Source: Neurospora intermedia
Taxonomy: Eukaryota; Ascomycota; Sordariomycetes; Sordariales; Sordariaceae
Assembly (NCBI GenBank): GCA_037102815.1
Contig: BTPP01000002.1
Coordinates: 2,790,001-2,854,000 of the forward strand
Reading direction: 5' to 3'
Length of the DNA: 64,000 nucleotides
A program made the position numbers and the translations under genes. This document shows, one piece after another, positions 22,312 to 33,588 of the stretch (position 1 is the first letter of the stretch; every line of letters begins with the position of its first letter). The notes beneath the pieces were generated by a model. That model saw nothing but the letters and a program-made list of their open reading frames with translations, was not told the DNA's origin and made no database searches.

Positions 22312-23035
22312 ATGCGGATACACTTTTTGGCCCTTCATTTTTTCTGCTTTCCTCTCTATAGGAAGACTGGACACTCCTTGATTTGATGATGTGAAAATTA
22401 GAGTCCTATTTTTTGGCGGGATGCTGATCGGCCGTGGACTAATACTAGACTCACCAAAGCGAACCATCGCCGAGTTGTTATTGATAGACGTTGAGTGATG
22501 TTCCAACAATGGTTTCGGTTCGTTTCAGAATGCCCACACGCTGCGAAGCCCAACACCTTCCGATACAATCTTCTTGATCAAAGCGCATTTCAAACAGGAG
22601 ACGCTCAAACCTGTAGCTTTTCGATGCCGAATAGTGTAGTTTGTACAAGTGTAATGTAAGCGTCAAGTCGAATCATATCATGTTGCACTCCTGACTCTCA
22701 GTGCCGTTGGCGGCGTTCGCTTCGCGCACGGGCCAAGTAATCTTTGTCGGAGAAAGAGCCAAGACACCCAAGATCTTGGTGCTGCAACGTGGAACGGGAG
22801 AGGTGGACGTCAGTGACGTCGATCACCCTTTCTCAAATTCCAGGGTTCAAGCTTCATCAAGCTCCAGACCTGGGCTTTCATCTCATCATCGTCCCCAAAA
22901 TATCGGGACGTCCCTCTTCTCTACTGCGCATAGACCGCCATATAGCAATCACATACCTCTGATCCTCCTCGACGGCCCGTAATTGACGCCCTACCCTAAT
23001 TGAAGCAGCAGGCCTGAGAGCCGGTTACCGACACG
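22312..23035. other. Intergenic: tRNA 3' flank and TMEM16 promoter
   Basis: About 720 bp between the tRNA and the scramblase ATG. No coding frame is convincing. The pyrimidine-rich stretch just before 23036 is probably the 5' leader of the scramblase transcript. Confidence 0.45.
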
Positions 23036-25376
23036 ATGGCCGACCCATTGTCGTTCTACCTGGAAGACGACAAGACGCAGCCCGGAACCAGATCTAACTT
23101 CAAGTGAGATGTTTCACATTGTCTGTTTTGCTCTGAGATATTGTGTCGGTGGCTAACATAAGCGCAGTGTTGACTACGTGATCCATTACAAGCTGCCCAC
23201 TACCTCGGGTTTGTCCGCCCCCGGCATGACCTCCCTAGCAGCATCAGACGACACTAACATTCGCCCAGTCAAAGAGAAAGAGGAAGCTGAGGCTGCCTTC
23301 ATCCAGCTTATCAACGCCCTCTCCGCCGTTGGATTTGCGACCGAAGTTCGACCTGGCGGGAAATCATCCCTGCTTGTCTTCACCAAGATCGCCTCGGAGA
23401 AGCTCCTCACTTCCCAGGTCTACCGGTACCGTATTCAGGACTGGCTTTTCGGTGTCCGCACCTCTGCACCCAACCAGGATCTCTCCAAGTACCTTGAGGA
23501 GGAGCCCGTGAGCGAGGCCGAACGCCTGCGACTGACCTATCTTCTCATCACCAAGTCGAAGAACGAGGGCGGTGCCGGTATCACCGCCAAGGTTGGCAAG
23601 TGGAAATATGTCGATTCCATCTTTCCCCTTCACGACCATGACTTCAACCGCCGATGGATCAAGGCATGGTCCAGCAAGTACTTTCTCGATGAGGAGGACT
23701 TGAACCGCATCCGGGACAAGTTTGGCGAGCGCGTCGCCTTCTACTTTGCCTTCCTCCAGTCATACTTTGCCTTCTTACTGTTCCCGGCTGCCTTTGGCTT
23801 TGCTGCTTGGCTCATTCTCGGCAAGTTTTCGTGGTTCTATGCTGTGGTCAACGCCCTCTGGTCCGTGGTCTTCTTTGAGCACTGGAAAACCAAAGAAGTC
23901 GATCTTGCCGTCCGCTGGGGAGTTCGCGGTGTTTCGAGAATCCAGCATCCTAGGCCGCAGTTCCAGTTCGAAAGGGAGGCACAGGATCCGGTAACCGGTG
24001 AGATCGTTCGCGTGTACTCACCTTTCAAGCGTCTCGCTCGCCAGTTGCTCCAGATTCCATTCGCCCTGGCTTGTGTTGTCGTCCTTGGTGGCTTGATTGT
24101 GAGCTGCTTCTCAATTGAGGTCTTCATCACCGAGATCTACACCGGGCCTTTCAAGCAATACTTGACCTTCTTGCCTACGGTCCTTCTCACCATCTTCATG
24201 CCGACCTTCTCGGGACTGCTCACCAACCTCGCCGAGAAGCTTACCAAGGCGGAGAACTACGAGACACACGATGCTCACCAAGCCTCCTTTATTGAAAAGA
24301 TCTTTGTGCTCAACTTCATTACTTCCTATCTTCCCATCTTCTTGACGGCTTTTGTCTACGTCCCGTTCGGCAAGCTTCTTGTCCCTTATTTGGATGTGTT
24401 CAAGGTCACGGCTCAAAGCTTCACGACCATGGAGAAGCCGGTCACCAAGAGCTGGGAAATCAACCCCGACAGGCTGACAACCCAAGTCATCTACTTCACT
24501 GTCACGGCACAGATTGTCAACTTCTTGACCGAGGTGATCGTGCCATATGCCAAGCGCAAGGTATTCAAGAAGGTTCAGGAGGTGCAGTCCGAGTTTACCG
24601 GCAACGGCCACGAGCTGCAGATCAAGGACCATCCCGACGAGGCCGATTTTCTCAAGCGTGTCAGAAACGAAGCTGAGCTCGACGCATACGATGTCACAGT
24701 TGACTACCGCGAAATGGTGGTTCAGTTTGGTTATTTGTCGCTCTTTTCCGTCATCTGGCCGCTTGCCGCTTGCTCCTTCCTCGTCAACAACTGGGTTGAG
24801 GCCCGCTCCGATGCCATGAAGATTGCCATTGGCAGCCAGCGGCCCGTTCCCTGGCGTGCCGACTCCATCGGACCCTGGCTCAACTCGCTCGGCTTCCTCT
24901 CGTGGCTCGGCAGCATCACCAGCGCCGCTCTGGTCTACCTGTTCAACAAGCATGACATCAACCCCGACGGCACCCCCTGGGACATTTCCGCCTGGGCGCT
25001 GCTCCTGTCCATCCTCTTCGCCGAGCACATTTATTTTGCCGTGCAGCTGGTCGTTCGCAGCCTGGTCCAGAAGCTGGACAATCCCGGTCTGCAGAAGGAG
25101 CGCGCCGAGCGGTACGCCCTGCGCAAGAAGTTGCTTGAGCAGACTTTTGGTTCTCACGGGTACGACGCCGATCTCACGGAAGAGGCCCGGGGTCCGGGAT
25201 ACGTGAGCAGTGGTGAAAGGATTACGAGGGAGGCGCTCGAGGAGGAAGCCAGAGTCAACGCTACCAAGACGCCGGAGCAGTTGTTCTGGCTGCGCCAAAG
25301 AGGCGCGGCGGAAACCATTGAGATCGGACGAGGTTTAATGGCCCAGGTTAGCTCAAGCCTGACCCTGACTTCCTAA
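23036..25376 (+). CDS. TMEM16/anoctamin family Ca2+-activated lipid scramblase or channel
   Basis: Two exons (23036-23103 and 23168-25376) encode 758 residues. The sequence is closely related along its length to the structurally characterised fungal scramblase nhTMEM16 as I remember it (for example SNFNVDYVIHYK, FALACVVVLGG, WPLAACSFLVNNWVE). There is a cytosolic N-terminal domain, then about ten membrane segments. The Ca2+-site residues of the family are present: Asn and Glu in TAQIVNFLTEVIVPY (TM6), Asp and Glu in DYREMVVQFGY (TM7) and Glu and Asp in NNWVEARSDAMK (TM8). It should therefore be able to flip phospholipids in a Ca2+-dependent way at the plasma membrane or ER. Yeast Ist2, a distant relative, tethers ER to plasma membrane. 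The C-terminal tail is short, without the long basic Ist2 tail. A long antisense frame opposite it is a codon-bias shadow. Confidence 0.95.
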
Positions 25377-26751
25377 GAAGTGCTATACTAGAAGTCTTAG
25401 TTGAGCGCACACAAAAGTGAAATTTGGAGGCTGACATTGAAAGCAGGTCGCGGCGGCCAACCAGACCAAATCGTAAAAGGCCGACACGGCGATCACACGC
25501 AAACACTGGCATGCATTGACTGTTTGCCAAGTTGATGGATAGCGATGGGCCACCTAGACCCCGGCCGTACCATGTCGGTATTGTGTGGGGAGGTCTTGAT
25601 ATGCGGAGTGGTGGTGGTGGAACCGGTTCCATTTCAACGTGGGCACATTTCATATCGGAAGAGGAAACCTGGATGAATCGGGTGACGGCGATCGTAGGTA
25701 AGACTGTGATACGGGGTGGTGGACGCAGGTGCAGAAGAGGTGGAACAATACATACAGTAATACTTCAGTAATAAAAAGCATATTTACTTGAGCGCGTGTT
25801 AATATCTTCACGTTCAAGTCTCAATGTTTATCTGGTTCCCTTTCTGCAAAGGGAGTCTGCCTTGGCGCTTCATCATTACTGTATTGTTTGTGCTTCACTG
25901 AGGGGTGGGGGCAGCCTGCCAGATGTCTGGACGAGGCACAGTGAGGTGAGTCTAGACGCCAAAGGTTTGAACCAGTGCTCCAAGGGGGCAACTCCTCCAA
26001 CTATTTATCGGACAGCGGATTGGATGAGAGGAACATTCAGTGTCGTGTGCAGTGGAGTAATGTTGATCTTGCGGTCCCACATCCCCCACTTAAAAGTTGT
26101 TGGAGGACGACCCCGCACCATGCACCTCCACGTTTGAAGCCCCGCCGATGCCGAGCTTTTCCCCACACCCGTTCGACGACGGGAGTTTGGGGTCATTGGG
26201 AATTGGGGGGCGGCCGATTGGTAATCGGACGGGAGTCAGTTAACCGGGGAATCGCCAGTGGCCTCCGAAACGGCAAACCGGAGTCAGTTAGCCGGGGCAG
26301 CGAATCGAATTGCCAGGGCCTCCGAACTTCGCAGCCTTCAGTGCTAGTGTCGTCTGTGTCCCGTTGGATCCCGCTGAAGTGTTGGCCCAAAGCGTCAAGT
26401 GCCGCTCTCTCGTGTATCTCTATTCCCGAAACAACTACTACATATCTAGCCGGCGTTGCCATTTTTATATCGTCTTCTTTCCCAGCCGCGTGTTGTTTTC
26501 TTTTTGTTCTCTCTTATTCTCATTATCACTGATTGTCAGTCTTTGGCTTCCTCCACTGCCAAGTTTCTCTCGTCTGACGTAGTTAGTTTGTGGCCGCCCC
26601 GGAAATCATTTATCGGAAATAACAGTCGTACCATCACCCCATCTTCTGCTCTCCTCCGGTTTTTGCGCCGAAAACCGAACATTATATACAGCATACCCGG
26701 AACAACAGGACGAATTCAGTCAATAGAAACCACCATACAACACTGGTCAGA
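25377..26751. other. Intergenic: TMEM16 3' flank and promoter of the b5/FMN dehydrogenase
   Basis: About 1.4 kb lies between two plus-strand genes. A plus-strand frame of 185 codons (25975-26532) lacks any motif and crosses the presumed promoter, so it is rejected. An imperfect direct repeat at 26229-26327 is listed separately. The stretch before 26752 is pyrimidine- then purine-rich, as in a fungal leader. Confidence 0.5.
26229..26327 (+). repeat. Imperfect tandem duplication (about 2 x 49 bp) in a promoter
   Basis: Two copies share GGAGTCAGTTA[A/G]CCGGGG, then, with small differences, GCCAG..GGCCTCCGAA, at 26231 and 26279. They sit about 430-520 bp upstream of the b5/FMN dehydrogenase ATG. 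The core TGACTC (reverse of GAGTCA) resembles a bZIP half-site, which is only suggestive. Confidence 0.6.
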
Positions 26752-28327
26752 ATGGCTCCCCAAACACCACTCACCGGCGTCGAGGTCGCCAAGCACAACA
26801 CCAAGGATGACTGCTGGGTCATTGTCCACGGCAAGGCCTACGACATCACAGAGTTCCTCCCCGAGCACCCCGGTGGCATGAAGATCATCCTCAAGTATGC
26901 CGGCAAGGACGCTACCGAGGAGTTTGATCCCATCCATCCCCCAGACACTCTCGAGAAATACCTGGCCAAGGACAAGCACCTGGGCCCCGTCGATATGTCC
27001 ACCGTCGTGACTGAGAAGGCCGAGGTTGATCCTGAGGAGCAGGCGCGCTTGAAGCGCATTGAGGAGATGCCCTTGCTCGAGCAGTGCTACAACCTGCTTG
27101 ACTTTGAGGCTGTCGCCAAGAGGGTTATGAAGAAGAATGCCTGGGCTTACTACTCTAGCGCGGCGGATGATGAAATTGTAAGGCTATCTTTTGTTTCCAG
27201 CCCCTTCCTTGGATCATCCGTGGATTTGCTAACCTCGTGTGCTCCAGACTCTTCGCGAAAACCACGCCGCCTTCCATCGTATCTGGTTCCGCCCCAAGGT
27301 TCTGGTAGATGTCGAAAAGGTCGACTTCAGCACCACGATGCTCGGAACCAAGGTTGATATTCCCTTCTACGTCACCGCCACTGCCCTCGGCAAGCTCGGC
27401 CACGTTGAGGGTGAGGTTCTGCTCACTCGCGCCGCCAAGAAGCACAACGTCGTCCAGATGATCCCCACTCTCGCCTCGTGCGCCTTTGATGAGATCATGG
27501 ACGCCGCCGAGGGCGACCAGGTCCAGTGGCTACAGCTCTACGTCAACAAGGACCGCGCCATCACCGAACGCATTATCAAGCACGCCGAAAAGCGCGGCTG
27601 CAAGGCCCTCTTCATCACCGTCGATGCGCCCCAGCTCGGTCGTCGTGAGAAGGACATGCGCGTCAAGTTCACCGACGACGGCAGTAACGTCCAGAAGGGC
27701 CATGAGACCAATCGCAATGAGGGTGCGGCCCGCGCCATCAGCAGCTTCATCGACCCCGGCCTCAGCTGGAAGGATATTCCCTGGTTCCAGAGCGTCACGA
27801 AGATGCCCATCATCCTCAAGGGCGTCCAGCGCGTCGAGGACGTGATCAAGGCCGTTGAGGCCGGCGTGCAGGGTGTTGTTCTGTCCAACCACGGCGGCCG
27901 CCAGCTCGAGTTCGCCCGCTCGGGCATCGAGGTTCTCGCCGAGACCATGCCGGTACTGCGCGAGCTCGGCCTGGAGGACAAGATCGAGGTCTACATCGAC
28001 GGCGGCATCCGTCGCGCCACCGACATTCTCAAGGCCCTCTGCCTGGGCGCCAAGGGTGTCGGTATCGGCCGCCCCTTCTTGTACGCCATGTCGGCGTACG
28101 GATTCGATGGTGTTGACCGCGCCATGCAGCTGCTCAAGGACGAGATGGAGATGAACATGCGCCTGATTGGCGCGACCAAGATCGAGGACCTTAACCCCGG
28201 CATGTTGGATCTCAGGAGTCTATACAACCATGGCGCGCCGCCAACAGATACGCTGTCGAACATCTCGTATGATGCTTTGATTAGCCCGGCGCAGAGGGTC
28301 AAGTTTGCGGAAAAGTCCAAGATCTAG
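26752..28327 (+). CDS. Flavocytochrome b2-type protein: cytochrome b5 domain plus FMN-dependent 2-hydroxyacid dehydrogenase
   Basis: Two exons (26752-27177, 27248-28327) encode 501 residues. Residues 5-80 are a cytochrome b5 domain with haem ligands His39 (LPEHPGG) and His62 (DPIHPP). Residues from about 110 to 490 are an FMN barrel with QMIPTLASC, LQLYVNKDR, the catalytic pair His357/Arg360 in SNHGGRQ, and the phosphate-binding GVGIGRPFLY. Yeast Cyb2, with the same order, oxidises L-lactate and passes electrons to cytochrome c in the intermembrane space. Unlike Cyb2 this protein has no N-terminal presequence: the frame upstream of 26752 holds no other ATG before a stop. It ends in Ser-Lys-Ile, an accepted PTS1 variant. 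So location and electron acceptor are uncertain; L-lactate or another 2-hydroxy acid is the likely substrate. Confidence 0.92.
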
Positions 28328-30637
28328 AAGGTGTTTATCTGTTTGATAATTTTTGTTTGATGAAGTGATGGATATATCCTGGTTTGTTTTTGTTTTGGAG
28401 CTCTTTTGTTGCTTTTAGGGGTTTTATTTTTTTCCCTTGGGGTAAAAGGGGTTTAGCGGCGGTATATATCTTCTAGAATTTGTTGGATATGCCATTTAAG
28501 TCTACTCCTGATTCTCGTGCCAGCCCACGTATCCAATGTTCCTAATGGGTTTAACTTTCCTCACGATATGTCCGAGCTGAGCCTGCCATACTACAATATC
28601 TCTTTTAGTGTGTGGTCGTGTGTGTGTGTTTACATGAACGCCTCTTTTGTGCGTCGGACTGTCGGACAGCAACCCGATAGAATGGTACAATCAGGCAAAA
28701 CCGGGAAAGTGATCGCCGCTATGATCGGTCATGATGTGCCCTGCATTTGGAAACCGGTTGTGCGGTTTGTACCATGCATGGTACTGCTATCACACTCTCA
28801 ATGTCTGATAGGTGAAAGATGTCTTCAAGTTTTTGAGGCGATGAAGACGGCAAGGAGGGGGGGTTAGGAGGGGCAAACCATACCACTCCCGGATCTCGAG
28901 TGTGACTTGAATCTTGCATTGCAAGCGCGTGGTTTTCTCTCTGTGGCACCTGGGAATAAGATCATGTAAGTTGACACAGAACGAAGTCAGGAGCGTGGTT
29001 CCCTGGGAAGTTGAAATCATTCATCCCATTTGTTTATTGTTATCTTTTTTAATTCATGATGGTAATGAAGGACCAATGGAAATTGGTTGGATTGTCTTCT
29101 CAGACATTGGGGTTGTCCATGAGAGCCAACCAACTCGAATACTTTGTGCTTTTGTTTCTATTCAAGTGGGGTGAGTATAAATCCATGATTAGAAATGGAA
29201 AGCAACAAACACCTTGACGATGCCCTCGTGTAAATCAGATCCAAGCGGGCACGGCAGGGCAGGTTGTCAACGCCCTAGCGGCCAAGTTTCTTTCAAGCCT
29301 AGCACGCCTAGCACGCACTACCCGCTCGGTTATACCCGCCAGTAACTGGGACTCGTACTTGTAATTTCAACACTAGTCCGCCCGGTATACTATGTTAAGA
29401 GCTGACATCCACATCCTTCCCGTCATGACGTAAAGCTGCTTTTTCGGTCTCAAAAAACATGACCATTTCCAGTCACCAGACAACCTTTTTGAGCTCTAAA
29501 GAAGCAACAGAACATGCCAACCCGCCGCACTACACGATACCTATGTACACCTACATACTCAACAAGGTACCACAGTACATTGGGTGAGGCACAATATAGG
29601 TACATGCATGTCTGTAATATCCCGTTATTACATCCAGCAATGTGTCGTGTACAGGAACTGCAGGACTGGCTGCCTGCCACTGCGCCACTGTATCACGTAC
29701 TGGACGAAGCGGGCATGTGCACCATTGCCCTCCGGCTGGGAGCCCTGCAGAGTCCCCTACTGCCCGGACGCAGCGGAACGGGTGACAGTTACATACATGG
29801 TACGTATGATACTGGTACTGGTACTGGTACTGGTACGGGTACCGATATCGTAAATGTATAATTGTCCCCCTTCAGCCCAACTGTCTTCACGACAGTGTCC
29901 TCCAGTACGTTGTTTTTTTCCTGAATATATGATGTTGTACTCTCCAGTCGTTGTCGCGTTGCACGTGCCCTCTGAAACAGAAACCCACCGTATCGTTGAG
30001 AAACAATACCAAGGCTGGCGCAAGTTGGTCAAGTTAGGTGCGAGGACGTGTGTGTGAGGGATTTGGCCACCTATGGCTAGAATTAAAAGAGCGCAAGAGC
30101 AAAGAAGAATAAGAAGAAGCTGGGACTGGTGGAAGGTCGGACTGGACTCAACTCTGCCTAGTCTTATTATCTTCAAACAAGCAACACATCTATCCCGTAC
30201 ATTATCCAGGTTCTGAACATCTACCTCTGGTCCATGTAACTTATACGTAGGCCGAACGAATCGACTTCACAAACCTTACACTTACTTCTACATTAACGGC
30301 TCCTTGGCCATCCTTGTCATTGCCTACCCTGTCCGTCCTTTCTTGGCCTCAAAAGACCATTCACTTCCCCCCACCTTCCTCGTCCGTCAAAGAGACTCTC
30401 CAACGTTCCTCCAACTACCCATCACTACTCCGTGGTATCGAAAGGGGAAAAAGAAGGGGAGAAGAACGACATTGACAGATAATAAGTCATCCGATATACC
30501 TGATATACAGAGGAGACGAGGACAAGCAAACAAATACGACAAACACAAGACATTACCATACCCTTCCTTGCCTTACCTACCCATCGCGAGCAACGACAGA
30601 AACAAGGAATAAAAACAACAACCCCACGAACGACGAT
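28328..30637. other. Long gene-free interval with simple repeats
   Basis: This 2.3 kb between two plus-strand genes has only short frames without domains (a 115-codon plus frame at 29514-29861 is the longest with ATG). T-rich 3' UTR sequence follows the dehydrogenase stop. A (GGTACT)n tract lies near 29811. The last 350 bp look like the leader of the Rab gene. No tRNA or known RNA motif was recognised. Confidence 0.5.
29811..29843 (+). repeat. Short tandem repeat (GGTACT)n
   Basis: About four perfect copies and degenerate flanks of a hexamer, ending in GGTACGGGTACC. It is in a gene-free interval and is a simple-sequence tract. Confidence 0.75.
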
Positions 30638-32322
30638 ATGTCGTCTTCTCTCGAGGCCAAAATAGTCGTTCTCGGCTCCCAGGGCGTCGGCAAAACATCC
30701 CTCGTGACGCGCTTCTGCAAGGGTGCCTTCAACCCGGCCCAAATCACCTCGACCGTTGGCGCCAGCATGATGACCAAGCGCGTTATCGACACCGATACCG
30801 ATACCGTGGTGCGATTACAGATTTGGGATACTGGTATGTCGTGGTGGTGATTTCACTTGTCGATATAAACTACATGCATATCTATGTTCCATCACTGCCT
30901 CCATATTTACCCATGTCGGGTCCTCATCCCCCAGCTTGCCCCACCCATTTACTATATATGATATATATAAATGTAGTATCCATCCCCATCACTCCCCACA
31001 TAGGACACAACGACAACAACAAGAGCAAGAGGCTGACTTATACCCGAAATATAACTAAATAAAAAACAGCCGGACAGGAACGTTTCCGCTCCATCTCCCG
31101 GCTCTACTACCGCGGCGCCAACGCCTGCATCCTCTGCTACTCCATCACCGACGCCGCCTCCTTCGCCGAGATGGGCATGTGGCTAACCGAACTACGGCGC
31201 AACCTGCCTCAGGACATAGTCCTGCACGTCGTCGGTACCAAGGCCGACATGGTCGCCCGCGACCCTTCCAAGCGAGAAGTGCCCTTTGAGCGCTGCATCG
31301 CCTACGTAGCCGAAAACCTGAACCCGGGCGTGGGATCGACGCCACCACCTACGGCCACGCCGTTAGGGATGCCGGGGGTAGGGGGATCTTTGAATTCAAA
31401 TAGTGGTGGTGGTTTAGGAGGGTGGGCAGGTACAGGTACAGGAACAGGAACAGGGGCGACGACAACAACGACGACGACAGGTACTGGTACTACAGCAGCA
31501 GCAACAACAACAAGCACAACCACAGAAAGACCAGAACGATCAGGTCTAGGAGGACTAGGAGGGCTAGGGGGAATCCGACTACGAGGAGGCGAATCCTCCC
31601 AACAACAACGAGAAACCCAAAATGTCGAAGGAAGCAACACCACAACAACCGCCGGCGGCGGAGGACCAAGACCACGTCTACGCAACCACCACCCCCACCC
31701 CCATGGCTTCCAAAGTACCGAACCCCGCTCCCCTAGCTCCAAACGCAGCTCCGGCTTCTGGGGCCAAGAAGTCGGCTGGGACGCCTGCCATGAGATCTCT
31801 GCCGAATCAGGCGAAGGCGTGGAAGAAGTCTTTCGTGTGGTTACTCGCAAACTGGTGGAACAGAATCGCAGGATGCAGCAGGCTTTGTTGGCTGCCGCTG
31901 CTACAACTCCTGGTGTCTTCACCCCTGGTGTATTTGGGCCTGGGACTGGTGGGTTTTATCCTGATGGTATGACGGGAGGACTAGTAGGCGGCGGCGGCGG
32001 CGGTGGTGGTGCTAGTGGTATTGGTGCTGGTGGTTACGGAGCTGGTGTTGTTGGTGGTGTTGGGTATGGTGTTGGAGGGGTAGGTGGTGGTGGTGGTGGT
32101 GGTGCGGGGGGGAACGGATTGCCGGGGTACTTTGATCTGAATCCCAATGCGACAATTAGGGTGGGGAGGGATAGGAGGAGCTGGCTGTTTAGTCCGGGGA
32201 TATTGTCGACGCCGGGGATATTGATGCCTGGGGGAGGAGGGGATGGTGTTGGGGTAAATGTGGGAGGGGAGCAGCAGATGGGTGATGATGGTAGGAGAGG
32301 TGGGAAGGGAAAGTGCTGTTGA
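30638..32322 (+). CDS. Atypical Rab-family small GTPase with large low-complexity insertions
   Basis: Two exons (30638-30833, 31070-32322) encode 482 residues, more than twice a normal Rab. The G1 loop is GSQGVGKTS, switch I has TSTVGASM, G3 is DTAGQERF (its Ala codon is split by the intron), G4 is the variant VGTKAD instead of NKxD, and G5 is EISAESGEG. Between G4 and G5 sits an insert of about 125 residues rich in Gly, Thr, Asn and Pro. After the last helix a Gly-rich stretch of about 110 residues precedes the C-terminal Gly-Lys-Cys-Cys, a double-geranylgeranylation end. It should cycle on an endomembrane, but the compartment is unclear. Yeast Ypt11 is also an enlarged Rab, but I cannot claim orthology. 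The inserts vary readily in length, being made of short repeats. Confidence 0.85.
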
Positions 32323-33588
32323 TGCGTGTCTTGGATCATCCGTCTGAGGTCAAGATTCTGGTGCTTGGTGTCTCTGCTTTGTCTTGAAGGAAAGAAAGAG
32401 GGGGGAAAGCGGGAAGAAGATGGATAGATGGATGGATGGACGTATGCGTGTCTATCATGATGATACCCATGATTTTACGGAAACGATACGGTCTTTTTTT
32501 CTCTGCGTTATGCTTAGCCTCATTTTCTCATTTGCATTGTTTTTTTCATGGTCAGTCGGTAGGTACCTGGTCCATTCTGGCTTGGAATCGGTTTGGTTTG
32601 TCCTGGGAGAGAGAGCATTGCAATAACGGAAGGGAAAGGAAAGGCAAGGGTCAATTTTTAACCGGGTCTTGTCTGTTTGAACTTCATGCTTTGCTGATCG
32701 TATTTGGACCATGGTTTGGTTTTATGTCTAGCTTGCTTTTAAGTTTGTTTTCCTCTGTCCTGCATTGTTTTTGCTTTCCTCATGTCCTCTACTCAAGGTT
32801 ACTTACTATGTATGCTTACTTTGCCTTCTTACTTATCTTTTCATTCTTACTCCTGCTGGACCAGGTATAACGCTTCATGGACGTTTCCTAATTAACAATT
32901 CATTTCTCTCCCTTTTTTCTCATCTTCTTCATTTATTTCTGTTACTAGTGGCATTGGTGGCATCACATTCCATAACGGCATGGACACACGCATGGATACA
33001 GTTTAAGGCATGGGTTCGGTAAAAAGGAGGTTAGCAGTCAGTTGAAGCAGAACATTCATGGACCGAGAATGGAGTTTCCGCTTGAAGGAACCATGGTATT
33101 GCTATTTTGTTGGTGATGGACATGAAACCTTTCCGTGGACTTTTCCCCAACTTATTAAGCAGTGATATTGTCAAGGCTCATGAGGCTCACAGAGTTTCCA
33201 TGCCCTGCTTGATTGAATTGGTCAAGTATTAGTAACTGAAGCATAAGAAAACTAATGACAAGCTAGTCCTCGAGCCACGTTTTGATTTGTCTATTTTTAT
33301 CCTCTATCGACCTTGACGACCTTTAATACTGCCTTCATGAATTTGGGTATTTGTAAATCGAGATGCCATCCTCCAATGCGAAAAGGATATTTTTCGAGGG
33401 GCCCTTAAATGCAAGGTCAAGCACCTCATCAAATTACCCATCAACCAACTTCCTATTAATGCCCGCTGTGTTCAGCACACCCATAAGAGCATGTGTCATC
33501 GCTGAGAAACTTTCCGTGCCGAGTTAACGAACCATTCCAATATCCCCCTCGCAAACGGTTCAGAGCCATTGATCGTAGAAAAAAAAAA
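32323..33588. other. Convergent intergenic region (Rab gene and dcl1 3' ends)
   Basis: This 1.27 kb is T-rich on the plus strand just after the Rab stop. It carries no convincing frame. Both neighbours end here, so 3' UTRs and terminators are expected. The transcripts could overlap, but the sequence alone does not show it. Confidence 0.5.

Noticed and set aside
24111-25298. 395-codon frame antisense to the TMEM16 gene
   Set aside because: Long antisense frames arise from GC-biased third positions; the sense strand encodes a clearly conserved scramblase.
25975-26532. 185-codon plus-strand frame in the promoter of the b5/FMN dehydrogenase
   Set aside because: Low-information Ser/Arg/Pro-rich translation, no domain, and it runs through the tandem promoter repeat.
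29514-29861. 115-codon plus-strand frame ending in a Thr-Gly repeat
   Set aside because: Its end is just translation of the GGTACT microsatellite and the rest shows no coding features.
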